Source: Planctomycetota bacterium
Lineage (GTDB): Bacteria > Planctomycetota > Planctomycetia > Pirellulales > Pirellulaceae
Assembly: GCA_029259935.1 (NCBI GenBank)
Contig: JAJDEH010000393.1
Span: forward strand, 1 to 43,874
Direction: 5' to 3'
Length of the DNA stretch: 43,874 nucleotides
Shown here: one piece after another, positions 33,502 to 42,983 of the stretch
Layout of the letters: each line of letters begins with the position of its first letter
Position numbering within the stretch: position 1 is the first letter of the stretch
The notes under the pieces: model-generated
What the model was told of the DNA's origin: nothing
Database searches by the model: none
Seen by the model: only the letters and a program-made list of their open reading frames with translations
Position numbers and translations under genes: made by a program

Positions 33502-36500
33502 ATGTCTAAGACACGAATTATTCTTCGCGTAGTTTTGGTCGGACTGCTTCTTGGCATGGTCGGCTGGATTGTAGCCCTAACTCTCTCCCGGGATCAGCCC
33601 GAGCACTACTGGCGCGGGGCGCAGGGCGCGATGGAGAGTAAAGATTGGGAGTCGGCAATCATCCATCTAAAGAACCTGGTGATGGTGGCCCCGGATCACG
33701 GCGATGGCCACCACTCGTTGGCAAAGGCCTATGTCGCGGCGGCGGCAACAGAAGACGTACAAATCGGATACGGTTCCCACTCCGAGGCCTACAAGCATAT
33801 CGTCAAGGCGGCCGAGTTGCTGCCCGAAGATCTGGAAGTGCAAGAACAAGCCATGCTGGCCCATTTGGCTAGATTGAATATGGACGGAGCGGCGGAGATT
33901 GCCGAAAAGGTGATCAAGCAAGATTCTGAAAATGTTAACGCCCTTTATGCGTTGACTTGGCGGGCGGTCGAGTACAAACAATCGGCGGTGGCCGAGGAGT
34001 TGTTTCCCAAGTTCGAGGGCCTGGTCAATCGCCGTCCTTTCCGCACGTTGGGATTGATGGCTCGCCACTATGGCAAAAGGGACGACGACAAACTGCAGCA
34101 AGTGTTCGGAAGGTGGGTGGAAGTAGCCAATCATGCCGACGCTGAATTGTTGGCTTCGTTTTCACCTCGCGAGTACGACGCGCTGGACGCGCTGGCGTAT
34201 CATTCCCTTGTCGAGGCGCACGATGCCTCGATCGCGTGTGACCGAATGGGATCTTGGTTCGCCGCCAACGAAAAGCTGGTCAAAGCTAAGGCGCGCGATG
34301 CGCTCGATCTGGCCGCCACGGCGGCAAGGCTGTCGGAAGCGTTGGCCACCAAGGGCTTCGACAATGCGGAGGCTGCCGTCATCGCGCGGCGCGATGAACT
34401 AGGCGCTACGTGCCGGTCTTGGTGGGACCAAGCCATTGCCGCGGAAACCTCAGACGTGAATGTCTATCGGCAAGCTGCCAGCGCGGCCTTCCATGCTGAC
34501 GACGTCGACGCCGGAAACGCCTATTTGGATAAGGCCCTCGCCCAGGTCGAAAAAATACCGAGCGAGGACAAGACGGAAGAGATCGAAGCGGAGATCCTTC
34601 AAATGCATCTTTCGGCGGCTCGAAGCCTGGTCGCACGGCGTGAGTTCAAAGCGGCGGAGAGGCACATCGTTCCGTTGCGGAAGAGTGAGAAAGGACGCGG
34701 CTGGGGAGAACTGTTGGCGGGCAGCGTCGCCAGCAGCCAAGGGCGTCACGAGAAGGCGCTGAACCATTACGAAGCTGCCCGTCGCGAGCTGGGAGACACG
34801 GTTCTGGTTCGCATTGCCCTGGGCAACACCTACTTGGCGGTTAGAAGGTGGGAGGAAGCGCTGGGTCACTTGTCGGCCCTGCACGGACACTATCAGCGGT
34901 TTACGCACGAGGAGCGTGCCTGGGCCGAGCAGTATCTGGGAACCGAGGCGGCGGTCGATTTCGGCGAGTTGCGTGCCAAGCTAGCGTTAGGTGATTGGGA
35001 AGGCGCGCAAGACCATCTTCGACAACTCAAAGGCACGCCGCTGGAACCGAATGGCTGGCTGATGGCGGTCGCCTATTTGTGGACGAAAAAGGAACTCGAC
35101 CAGGCGGTGGCCTTGTTGAATGACGCCCGTCGCAAATTCCCCGCCGACCTGAACCTGGCGCGATTTCAACTATTCGTGTACGCCCAAACCAACCATCAAG
35201 ATGAGGGCACCAAGTTTGTTGAAGCCTTCGCGGCGGAACAATCGGAGAATCTGCCTTGCCAACTGATGCTCTGTCAGTGGCGGATCATGCGCGGTGAATA
35301 TGCCGAGGCCGACAAGCAACTAGAAGAACTGATCAGCAAGTCTCCGGAGTCTGGACCCGATCGGCTGAGACTGTTGACCTTTCACTCGCACGTGCTACTG
35401 AAACTCGATCGTCCCGAGGAAGCCTTGGCGATCGTCGAGCAAATGCGCAACGATCCGGCGATGGCGACTCCCGCCGCGGCGAATGTCATTGGCGCGGCGG
35501 TCGAGCTGAAGCAAGACAATTTGCCGGGGGCCCTCGCGGCGCTCAACGCGGCCGAGGATGCCGGTTCCGACAATGGGCTGATTCCATTTCTGAAGGGCCG
35601 GTTGTCGGTAGTCCAAGGGGATTACGAAGGCGCGATCGAATCGTTTTCCAAGTCGATCAATGTGACGAGCCTGCGAGATCGAGCGCGAGCGGCCATGTTG
35701 CAGACGATCCTCCGGTTGGCCAAGGAAAAGTCTCCCGAAGTGGCGATCGAGAAGGTCAACGAGTTGCTGGAAAAACATCCGGACGATGCCGGTATCCTGC
35801 TCGCTCGAGCCAACCTGGAATTTCAGCGAGGAAAGGCGGACGAAGGATTGGCCTATCTGGATCGGATTTCAGAAACGCAACCGGAAAGTGCCACGGGTCC
35901 CTATTTGAAGGCCACGGCACTGGCGAAAATGATTCAGTTCGACAAGGCTCGACGGGAACTCGAGAAAGGACTGAAACGCGAACCCAGACATGTTGCATCA
36001 CTGCTGCTGCTTTCGCAGACATGTCTCGCTCTGCAACGGAATGCGGACGGGTTGGATTACGCGGCCCAGGCTGTTGAAATCAACCCCCGTGCCGTGCGCG
36101 GGTATTTCATTCAAGTTGAAGCTCTCAAGCAGCTAAAACGCGACAGCGAGGCCATCACCCTATTGGCTGAGTTGATCAAGTCGCAACCCAACCTAACGGA
36201 CGCGTACTTGCAGTTAGCCGTCATTTATCTGGCCCAGAACCAAGCCGCCAAGGCCCTGGAGGTTTACACGCTGGGCCGCAAAGCATTGCCCGACGACCTG
36301 CGTCTGGCGGCGGCCGAAATCGCACTGTTCGCGCGAGCCAAGCGCCAAGATGATGCCGAGAAAGTGGCGGCCAGCCTGGTCGGTGACGAGTTGACCATCA
36401 ACAAAGCGGCGGCTATCGCGGCCGCCTATTTTGGCGTCGAAGAAATGGCACTCGCACAACGTTGGGCGGGCCAGGTCTTGACGCTTGCCAAGAAAGATAG

Positions 36501-37053
36501 TGAAAAGCAGGCCGCCCATTTGCTGTTAGGCGACATTGCCATGAAACAAGGTCAAACGGCTTCGAACCTTGACCAATACAAGACCGCGCAAGAGCACTAT
36601 GCCGCGGTGCTGGAGTTTTCGCCCACGCATTTGACGGCAGGCAACAATCTGGCGTGGTTGCTGGCCGTGAAACTCGATCAGCCGGACGAGGCGATCAAGG
36701 TTTGCGAAACAGTGCGGGGCACGGCGAAGGTGGAGCAACTGCCCGTGAGGTTCGTCGACACAATGGCGGCCGTCTATCGTAAAGCGGGCAAGCTGGAAGA
36801 CGCCGAAAAGCTGCTCCGCCAGGCCATGGCGATCAACCCCAATCACGCGCAAATCAATTTTCAGTTGGGATTGGTACTGGCGGACTCCGACAATGGTGAA
36901 TCGCGTGATTTTCTGCGCACGGCGCTAAAGCTGGGCCTGTCAGAGAGCCAGGCGGATGAAGCGAATGCGGCCCTGGCCAAGCTTGATGAATCCAAGAAGT
37001 CGCCTCCGACCAAGGAAGCCGTTCCGTCCAGCACTGGCGTCGACGCCCCTTAG
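33502..37053 (+). CDS. Giant membrane-anchored TPR protein
   Basis: 1183 residues. An N-terminal membrane helix (ILRVVLVGLLLGMVGWIVAL) is followed by many tetratricopeptide repeats along the whole length, for example AMESKDWESAIIHLKNLVMV, AAERHIVPLRKSEKG, GDYEGAIESFSKSINVTSL, QAAKALEVYTLGRKALPDD and AGKLEDAEKLLRQAMAINPN. It would lie outside the cytoplasmic membrane and act as a large protein-binding scaffold. TPR proteins are regular members of exosortase/EPS loci and may organise export or assembly. The Lys/Ser/Pro-rich C-terminus (ESKKSPPTKEAV) has no sorting tail. Confidence 0.88.
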   Translation: MSKTRIILRVVLVGLLLGMVGWIVALTLSRDQPEHYWRGAQGAMESKDWESAIIHLKNLVMVAPDHGDGHHSLAKAYVAAAATEDVQIGYGSHSEAYKHIVKAAELLPEDLEVQEQAMLAHLARLNMDGAAEIAEKVIKQDSENVNALYALTWRAVEYKQSAVAEELFPKFEGLVNRRPFRTLGLMARHYGKRDDDKLQQVFGRWVEVANHADAELLASFSPREYDALDALAYHSLVEAHDASIACDRMGSWFAANEKLVKAKARDALDLAATAARLSEALATKGFDNAEAAVIARRDELGATCRSWWDQAIAAETSDVNVYRQAASAAFHADDVDAGNAYLDKALAQVEKIPSEDKTEEIEAEILQMHLSAARSLVARREFKAAERHIVPLRKSEKGRGWGELLAGSVASSQGRHEKALNHYEAARRELGDTVLVRIALGNTYLAVRRWEEALGHLSALHGHYQRFTHEERAWAEQYLGTEAAVDFGELRAKLALGDWEGAQDHLRQLKGTPLEPNGWLMAVAYLWTKKELDQAVALLNDARRKFPADLNLARFQLFVYAQTNHQDEGTKFVEAFAAEQSENLPCQLMLCQWRIMRGEYAEADKQLEELISKSPESGPDRLRLLTFHSHVLLKLDRPEEALAIVEQMRNDPAMATPAAANVIGAAVELKQDNLPGALAALNAAEDAGSDNGLIPFLKGRLSVVQGDYEGAIESFSKSINVTSLRDRARAAMLQTILRLAKEKSPEVAIEKVNELLEKHPDDAGILLARANLEFQRGKADEGLAYLDRISETQPESATGPYLKATALAKMIQFDKARRELEKGLKREPRHVASLLLLSQTCLALQRNADGLDYAAQAVEINPRAVRGYFIQVEALKQLKRDSEAITLLAELIKSQPNLTDAYLQLAVIYLAQNQAAKALEVYTLGRKALPDDLRLAAAEIALFARAKRQDDAEKVAASLVGDELTINKAAAIAAAYFGVEEMALAQRWAGQVLTLAKKDSEKQAAHLLLGDIAMKQGQTASNLDQYKTAQEHYAAVLEFSPTHLTAGNNLAWLLAVKLDQPDEAIKVCETVRGTAKVEQLPVRFVDTMAAVYRKAGKLEDAEKLLRQAMAINPNHAQINFQLGLVLADSDNGESRDFLRTALKLGLSESQADEANAALAKLDESKKSPPTKEAVPSSTGVDAP

Positions 37054-37119
37054 CCCCCGAAATCGACGCAACTCGCCGAATGGATTGCAACGCAACCCTG
37101 GTAATTGGAAGAAACTGAA

Positions 37120-38823
37120 ATGGCAACCACGGAACAAGAAGTCGACGAATTGGTCGACGATCAGCCGGACGCGGCGGATAGCGAACCGATTCTCACGCCC
37201 AAGATCAGCACCAAGTGGGCGGCGACTCCGGTTCATGCCGGTATTGCCTTGCTGTTCGGTCTGCTCTTTTTGTTGCTCAACTTTCTCCCTCTCAGGCCCA
37301 CCGACCTGTGGGGACACGTTAACTACGGCCACTGGATGATCGCACACGGTGAATTGCCAACTCAAGATCCGTTCCTTCACCTGTCCGAAGGTGTGAACGT
37401 CATTTGTACGATGTGGCTTTCGCAATTGGTCTTCGCGCTGCTCGACCAGTACGGCGGCCCCGAGGCGCTTTCCAGCATGTTCGCCATTGTCGGGCTGATC
37501 ACCTATATCCTGCTGGGCAGAATTTTCTACTTGCAGTCCAGGCGGCCGGTCGTTGTGCTGCTGGGAATGGCGGCGGCGCTGCTGGTCGGTTGGAGCCGGC
37601 TGACGACGATTCGTCCCGAGAATTTTGGATTGCTATTCTTCGTCGTCTTGTTGTGGTTGATTGTCAGTAGCCGAGCTTACTTACCGTCAGCAAACGCTAA
37701 CGCGGACCAACGGCAATTCACTTGGCGTTTGTGGATCGGCGTGCCGCTGGTCATGATGCTGTGGGTGAATATGCACGGCTCGTTTGTTTGCGGACTGGCG
37801 GTGCTGGGTTGTTTCTTCCTGGGGGCGGCGATTGACATTCTGTGGCGGACCAGAAGCCTGCGGCAGTTGTTCGTGGACAAAACAGTCAGGCGGTGGCTCT
37901 ATTTGACCGAACTCGCCGTCTTGGCCACGCTGGTCAATCCTTACGGAATTGACTTGTTGTTGTACACAACCTTGTTTTCGTCGAATGAAAACTTACGCGA
38001 GGTGCTGGAGTGGCAGCCGTTGGTGCTGCTGGGCGTCGGCGGGCGCGAGTTTGCTCTCTCTTGGGTGATTCTGCTCTTCGCCTTCCGCTTCAGCAAGCAA
38101 CCGATTCCCGTGGCCCATGTTCTTCTGCTGGGCCTCTTTGGCGCGTTATCGGCGTTTGGGATTCGCATGCTGACCTGGTACGCGCCGATCTTTGCCATCG
38201 TGCTAACGCCCCACCTGACCGACATCGTTTCCCGGCTGTGGCCGGCAGCCAGAACCGAACATGTCCCGCCGCCGGACAGCGACGACGAAGTGCGAAACTT
38301 TGCCATGCCCAAAGGACGATCGTTTATGTACTCCTTTGTCTGCCTGTTCATTGTTTGGATCTCCTTCGCGCTGTCGCCGATCAGCAATCCACTGCTCGGC
38401 GGAGTCGCCCGCACGCCCGAACAATTGTATGGCCAGATGACGCCCGTCAACTTAGTGAGTCATCTAAAGGAGAACCCGACGGTCGGGCAAGTCCATCATC
38501 CGCAGTATTGGGGCGATTGGCTGACTCGGGAAACCGAAGGCAACTTCAAGCCTTTTGTCACCGCCAACATCCACGTCGTGCCGCGACAAGTGTGGCGCGA
38601 CTACGTCCGGATCTACGGCGGGGCCAACAACATCGATTATGCGTTGAAGCGTTACAAGGTCGACACGGTGATTCTGGATAAGTCCCAGCAAGAGGATTTG
38701 CGCCGATCGCTGCGAGACTCCGAAGACTGGCAAAAAACATTTGAGGACGATCAAGCGATCGTTTATCTGCGCCGCGTTCGCGTGGTCGAGGCGTCGGCTG
38801 ACAAAGGGGAAATCAAGAAATGA
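37120..38823 (+). CDS. Multi-membrane protein, possible GT-C-type glycosyltransferase
   Basis: 567 residues from ATG 37120. An acidic N-terminal tail is followed by about 9-11 membrane helices (VHAGIALLFGLLFLLLNFLP onward). The first loop has RPTDLWGHVNYGHWMIAHGE and LPTQDPFLH, resembling the acidic-residue loop after helix 1 of membrane GT-C enzymes that use polyprenyl-phosphate sugars. The C-terminal 150 residues form a soluble domain (HLKENPTVGQVHHPQYWGDW; VDTVILDKSQQEDLRRSL). The family is unnamed to me. Its stop overlaps the next start by 4 bp. Confidence 0.7.
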   Translation: MATTEQEVDELVDDQPDAADSEPILTPKISTKWAATPVHAGIALLFGLLFLLLNFLPLRPTDLWGHVNYGHWMIAHGELPTQDPFLHLSEGVNVICTMWLSQLVFALLDQYGGPEALSSMFAIVGLITYILLGRIFYLQSRRPVVVLLGMAAALLVGWSRLTTIRPENFGLLFFVVLLWLIVSSRAYLPSANANADQRQFTWRLWIGVPLVMMLWVNMHGSFVCGLAVLGCFFLGAAIDILWRTRSLRQLFVDKTVRRWLYLTELAVLATLVNPYGIDLLLYTTLFSSNENLREVLEWQPLVLLGVGGREFALSWVILLFAFRFSKQPIPVAHVLLLGLFGALSAFGIRMLTWYAPIFAIVLTPHLTDIVSRLWPAARTEHVPPPDSDDEVRNFAMPKGRSFMYSFVCLFIVWISFALSPISNPLLGGVARTPEQLYGQMTPVNLVSHLKENPTVGQVHHPQYWGDWLTRETEGNFKPFVTANIHVVPRQVWRDYVRIYGGANNIDYALKRYKVDTVILDKSQQEDLRRSLRDSEDWQKTFEDDQAIVYLRRVRVVEASADKGEIKK

Positions 38824-40247
38824 CGGATGTATCGACGCGGCCCACCGGTGTTCGCTCCAAATTCGTGACGTTCCTCGTCATCCAACTCATCTTCGTCGGG
38901 ATCGCCCTCGGCGCAATTACGCTTCGTGGCCTGGGGATCAAGCAGGAAAGGCAACTTCCGCCGCTGCGCGAAACGCCCCTGGTGATCGGGCCCTATTACA
39001 ACCAAGAGGTGGTGATCACCGACGAACAGCTTCGCCGGGTGCTCCGCAAGCTGCGGCCTCGCTTCAACGGAAAGAAGACCGTCCTGGGGCACGTGGACCA
39101 CAATCTTCGCTTCTGGGGTTCGGAAGCAAAATTCGACGATCCAACTTTCGTTTCAGGCGAGGACATGCGGCAATTGCTCACCAAGCAGGCAGCGTTCGAA
39201 GGGCTGTATGGCAAGGATGAAAAACCGCTCTTGATCGACGTTCCCGGCGGCGGCGTGCGGGTGCGTGAGTTTGAGGGAAAGGCCAGTGCTTCGCACGACG
39301 ATCACACCATGGCTTGCCTGGCCGAGGCGGGCACGACTCTGAATTATCCGGTCGTCACGCCGGAAAGGGAGACTACGTTTCGGGCGTTGGTCGAGCAATC
39401 GCTACGTGACTTCAGCTTGAACCAAGTTGAATATGAATGGTCGTCCTTGACATACGCCCTCTTCGTCACCACCGACCGGTGGATCACAACCGAAGGACAA
39501 GAGATCTCCTTTGACATGATGGCCCGGCGAATCATGCGGCAGCGGATGCCGCAGGGCGTGTGCATGGGGAACCACCGGCTGCATTCGTTGGTCATGCTGC
39601 TGCGGGTGGACGAAGAGCATCAGGACATTTTGTCCGAAGATGTGCGGAGCGAGATCATCGACTACTTGACACAGCGAACCGTGATGCTTGTGCAACATCA
39701 ACACTCCGACGGGTTCTGGAATCGCGACTGGCCTTTTGAAACACCGGCCACCAGCGAACCGACCACCATCGAGGGCGACCGTTTGAGCGATCGCATCATC
39801 GTCACCGGGCATGCTCTGGAATGGTGGGCGCTGGCCCCGCCGGAAGTTCATCCGCCCCGGCACGTGCTGGCCGCGGCCGGTCAATGGCTGGTCCGAGAAA
39901 TTGACAAGCTTTCCGACGACGGCATTCGCCAGAACAACTCGTTTCTTTCACACGCGGGTCGGGCCCTTTCGCTGTGGCGTGGCAAATGGCCCCATGAAGT
40001 CGACTTGACGATCGAGGCCCCCGAACAAACCGCGCCGGAACAAACCACCGCGGAACCAGGGCAGGAAGCGGATGCCAAGCCCGACGAAGCAGAAGATAAG
40101 AAGACGGATGACCAACCGTCGTCGATTGATTCCAAGAATGTCGACGCCCAACCGTCAGATTCAGATACGGATCTAAAACCGTCGAACACGGACCCAAAAG
40201 GGGTCGAGCCACGGACCAAAGCAGAAGATGTCGATTCACGAAGCTGA
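38820..40247 (+). CDS. Membrane-anchored protein of unknown function
   Basis: 475 residues, starting on ATGA shared with the previous stop. One N-terminal membrane helix (about 11-32) is followed by a large soluble region of about 375 residues, rich in helices: [75 protein letters not shown] and [20 protein letters not shown]. The QxxDGxW-like element and repeating helices are reminiscent of alpha/alpha-barrel (terpene-cyclase or glycosidase-like) folds, which is only a guess. The last 75 residues are a disordered acidic, Asp/Gln/Pro-rich tail. I do not recognise the family. Confidence 0.75.
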   Translation: MTDVSTRPTGVRSKFVTFLVIQLIFVGIALGAITLRGLGIKQERQLPPLRETPLVIGPYYNQEVVITDEQLRRVLRKLRPRFNGKKTVLGHVDHNLRFWGSEAKFDDPTFVSGEDMRQLLTKQAAFEGLYGKDEKPLLIDVPGGGVRVREFEGKASASHDDHTMACLAEAGTTLNYPVVTPERETTFRALVEQSLRDFSLNQVEYEWSSLTYALFVTTDRWITTEGQEISFDMMARRIMRQRMPQGVCMGNHRLHSLVMLLRVDEEHQDILSEDVRSEIIDYLTQRTVMLVQHQHSDGFWNRDWPFETPATSEPTTIEGDRLSDRIIVTGHALEWWALAPPEVHPPRHVLAAAGQWLVREIDKLSDDGIRQNNSFLSHAGRALSLWRGKWPHEVDLTIEAPEQTAPEQTTAEPGQEADAKPDEAEDKKTDDQPSSIDSKNVDAQPSDSDTDLKPSNTDPKGVEPRTKAEDVDSRS

Positions 40248-41148
40248 CCATCCCTCTTATACAAACGGCCGGTCGTTGGGACTGTTGACCGAAATACTCG
40301 AGGCGGGAAGCAACGTCGGCGATGCCGACCGGGTTGCGCTGCTGGAGCAATTGCTTGGCGTCGATGCCTGCCGGCGATTGGGTGTTTACTTGGTTCCCAA
40401 CGACTTTCTGTTGTCCGTGGTCATTCCCGTGTTCAACGAGAAGGAAACGGTTCAGGAAATCGTTCAGCGAGTACGCGAGAACGGCGTCCCCTGCGAGATC
40501 ATACTTGTCGACGACGGCAGTATCGACGGAACCCGAGAACTGCTCAAGTCCTGGCCCGAACAGGGCGACCTGAAGATCTTCTTCCACGAAAAGAACCAAG
40601 GCAAGGGCGCGGCAATCAAGACGGGATTCCAGCAAGTTTCAGGAGATGCCGTCATCATTCAGGACGCCGATCTGGAATACGACCCGTCGCAATATCGCTA
40701 TCTGCTGCAACCAATCTTTGAAGGCCAAGCCGACGTAGTCTTTGGCAGCCGCTTCGCCGGCGACAACCAACGGGTCCTCTATTACTGGCACTATTTGGGC
40801 AATCGCTTCCTAACCGAACTGTCAAACTGTTTCACGAATCTAAACCTGACCGACATGGAAACCTGTTTTAAGGTGTTCCGCCGCGAAGTCATCGATACGA
40901 TCGCGCCCACGCTGCGCGAAACGCGGTTTGGGATTGAGCCCGAAATGACCGCCAAAGTCGCCAGCATTCCTGGCATTCGCGTCTTCGAGCGACCGATCAG
41001 CTATGCCGGCCGCACCTACGCCGAAGGGAAGAAGATTGGCTGGCGGGACGGGGTTAGCGCCTTGAGATGCATTCTGCGCTATCGCCGTGGCCTTGGTCCT
41101 CGGCAGCGAAACCGCGCGACTCAATCCGCCCGCTCAAGCGGCGCATGA
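40228..41148 (+). CDS. GT2 glycosyltransferase, polyprenyl-phosphate sugar synthase-like
   Basis: 306 residues, overlapping the previous gene by 20 bp. About 60 N-terminal residues precede the GT-A fold and have no known motif. The catalytic domain has [43 protein letters not shown] and the metal-binding DAD in [14 protein letters not shown], then GSRFAG. There are no C-terminal membrane helices, unlike the GtrA fusion at 29514. It probably makes a polyprenyl-phosphate-linked sugar on the cytoplasmic face for the neighbouring membrane enzymes. Confidence 0.92.
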   Translation: MSIHEADHPSYTNGRSLGLLTEILEAGSNVGDADRVALLEQLLGVDACRRLGVYLVPNDFLLSVVIPVFNEKETVQEIVQRVRENGVPCEIILVDDGSIDGTRELLKSWPEQGDLKIFFHEKNQGKGAAIKTGFQQVSGDAVIIQDADLEYDPSQYRYLLQPIFEGQADVVFGSRFAGDNQRVLYYWHYLGNRFLTELSNCFTNLNLTDMETCFKVFRREVIDTIAPTLRETRFGIEPEMTAKVASIPGIRVFERPISYAGRTYAEGKKIGWRDGVSALRCILRYRRGLGPRQRNRATQSARSSGA

Positions 41149-41171
41149 ATCGGAATCATTAAGAAAATCCC

Positions 41172-42929
41172 ATGTCCACGATCGTATTTCAACTCTTGGC
41201 AGCCGTAATGATTGTGATCATTGCGTTTGCGCTGCCGCAGTTGGGACTTGTCGATCTTCGACCGTTGCGAAAGGGGTTCGACTTTGTCGCCCGCCGCAAA
41301 TGGCTGGCCGTCGGCCTGGTGGCATCATTCGCCTTCGCCGAGTGCGCCGCCTTGGGCCATTTTGTTCACTTGCCCCAACCCGCGATTCATGACGAATTCT
41401 GCTATCTCCTGGGTGCCGACACGTTTGCTCACGGACGCCTGACAAACCCCACGCACCCACATTGGCAGCACTTTGAAAGCTTCCACATCATCCACGAACC
41501 GACCTACCAGATGAAGTATCCGCCCGCGCAGTCCATGGTATTGGCGTTGGGCCAGGTCATGTGGCATCCGATTCTCGGCGTGTGGCTGAGCGTCGCCGCC
41601 GCCTGCGGCGGCATCTGCTGGATGCTGCAAGGTTGGGTGCCGCCTCGCTGGGCCTTGCTGGGAGGTTTGTTATCAGCAGTGTCCTCGAACATTGTGCTGC
41701 TCTGGGGTGAAACCTATTGGGGCGGAGCGGTCGCGATGTTGGGCGGTTGCCTGCTGTTTGGCGGCCTGCGACGCATGATTCGAGAACCTAACGGTTGGCA
41801 CGCGATCCCGTTCGCCCTCGGCTTGGTGATACTCGCCAATAGCCGCCCTTACGAGGGCCTTGTCGCGGCATTGTGCACGCTGGTTGTGTTTGTTCCTTGG
41901 CTGCTAAGCCGCCGCCGGCCTACCTGGCAAACTCTCGCCACGCAAATCGTCGCCCCCTCGCTCGTCATCCTTTTGCCAGCAGGTGCATGGATGGCTTACT
42001 TCAATCAACAGGTTACGAACGACCCCTTGCGACTGCCGTATCAGGAATGGGCACGGACTTATGGTGGTGGGTCAGAGATCACCAAGCACATGTTTTCCTT
42101 TGCCGGGACCAAGAATGGTTCCAAGCGTCTGCGCTCGATTCCATTTCCCAACCGAGCCAGCGTGGAAAAACGCGCCGCCAAAGGCCAGCCGCCGCCAACT
42201 CAATGGGAAGTCTATAAGCGCAGGTTGAACACTCAGTGGTCGTTCTACTTGGGGCCGTTGCTGACCCTGCCAATGGTGACTATGCCTTGGGTGCTGCGCA
42301 ACCGCTGGATGTGGTTCGCGGCGTTTGCCTCGTGCTTGGTCATACTGAGCGTGGCGCTGCAAAGCACTTGGGGACATGCACACTATGCAGCGCCGTGTGC
42401 CTGCCTGCTGATGCTGCTAGTCGTGCAATCGATGCGACATATGGTGTTTTGCCGGGCTGGCGTTGGACGAGCCATCGTTCGAGCCATCCCCGTCGCGCTG
42501 GCCGCTTCACTCGTCATCTCCTTGATAGGGTGGGCGCGACAACCCATCGTTCCGTTTCATCATTGGAGCTTGCACCGCTCGTCCTTAGCCCAGCAACTTG
42601 AGGCCGACGGAAAGAAGCATCTGGTCGTCGTGCGATACGCTCCCGAGCACCACCACTACCAGGAGTGGGTCTACAACGGGGCGGACATTGATTCGCAAAA
42701 AGTGGTTTGGGCCCGCGAACTCACCCCTCAACAAAATACGCGATTGCTCGATGACTTCGCCGAACGTGAAATCTGGTTGCTGGAGGCGGACGAACTCGAG
42801 CCGAAACTGGTGCGCCACCGCGCGGGCTCGACCGATTCGATTGTCTTGAATCCCACCACGAACGACGGGACGGCCCAATCGCCAGACACCGAGACGGATT
42901 CAAGACACACACGAAAGGCTAGTGGCTAG
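41172..42929 (+). CDS. Probable GT-C (ArnT/PMT-like) membrane glycosyltransferase
   Basis: 585 residues with about 10-12 membrane helices. After the second helix comes IHDEFCYLLGADTFAHGRLT, an Asp-Glu loop like the catalytic loop of GT39/GT83 enzymes, then HEPTYQMKYPPAQSMVLALG, matching the KYPPG-type motif of that group, then SRPYEGLVAAL. These enzymes take a sugar from polyprenyl phosphate on the outer face and transfer it to lipid or protein. The last 140 residues form a soluble domain (HLVVVRYAPEHHHYQEWVYN). The GT2 gene just upstream could supply its donor. Confidence 0.8.
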   Translation: MSTIVFQLLAAVMIVIIAFALPQLGLVDLRPLRKGFDFVARRKWLAVGLVASFAFAECAALGHFVHLPQPAIHDEFCYLLGADTFAHGRLTNPTHPHWQHFESFHIIHEPTYQMKYPPAQSMVLALGQVMWHPILGVWLSVAAACGGICWMLQGWVPPRWALLGGLLSAVSSNIVLLWGETYWGGAVAMLGGCLLFGGLRRMIREPNGWHAIPFALGLVILANSRPYEGLVAALCTLVVFVPWLLSRRRPTWQTLATQIVAPSLVILLPAGAWMAYFNQQVTNDPLRLPYQEWARTYGGGSEITKHMFSFAGTKNGSKRLRSIPFPNRASVEKRAAKGQPPPTQWEVYKRRLNTQWSFYLGPLLTLPMVTMPWVLRNRWMWFAAFASCLVILSVALQSTWGHAHYAAPCACLLMLLVVQSMRHMVFCRAGVGRAIVRAIPVALAASLVISLIGWARQPIVPFHHWSLHRSSLAQQLEADGKKHLVVVRYAPEHHHYQEWVYNGADIDSQKVVWARELTPQQNTRLLDDFAEREIWLLEADELEPKLVRHRAGSTDSIVLNPTTNDGTAQSPDTETDSRHTRKASG

Positions 42930-42983
42930 GTTCATGACTCAGAGAAAAATGATCGCACCGCGCCAGACAGCAGGAGATTCGGA

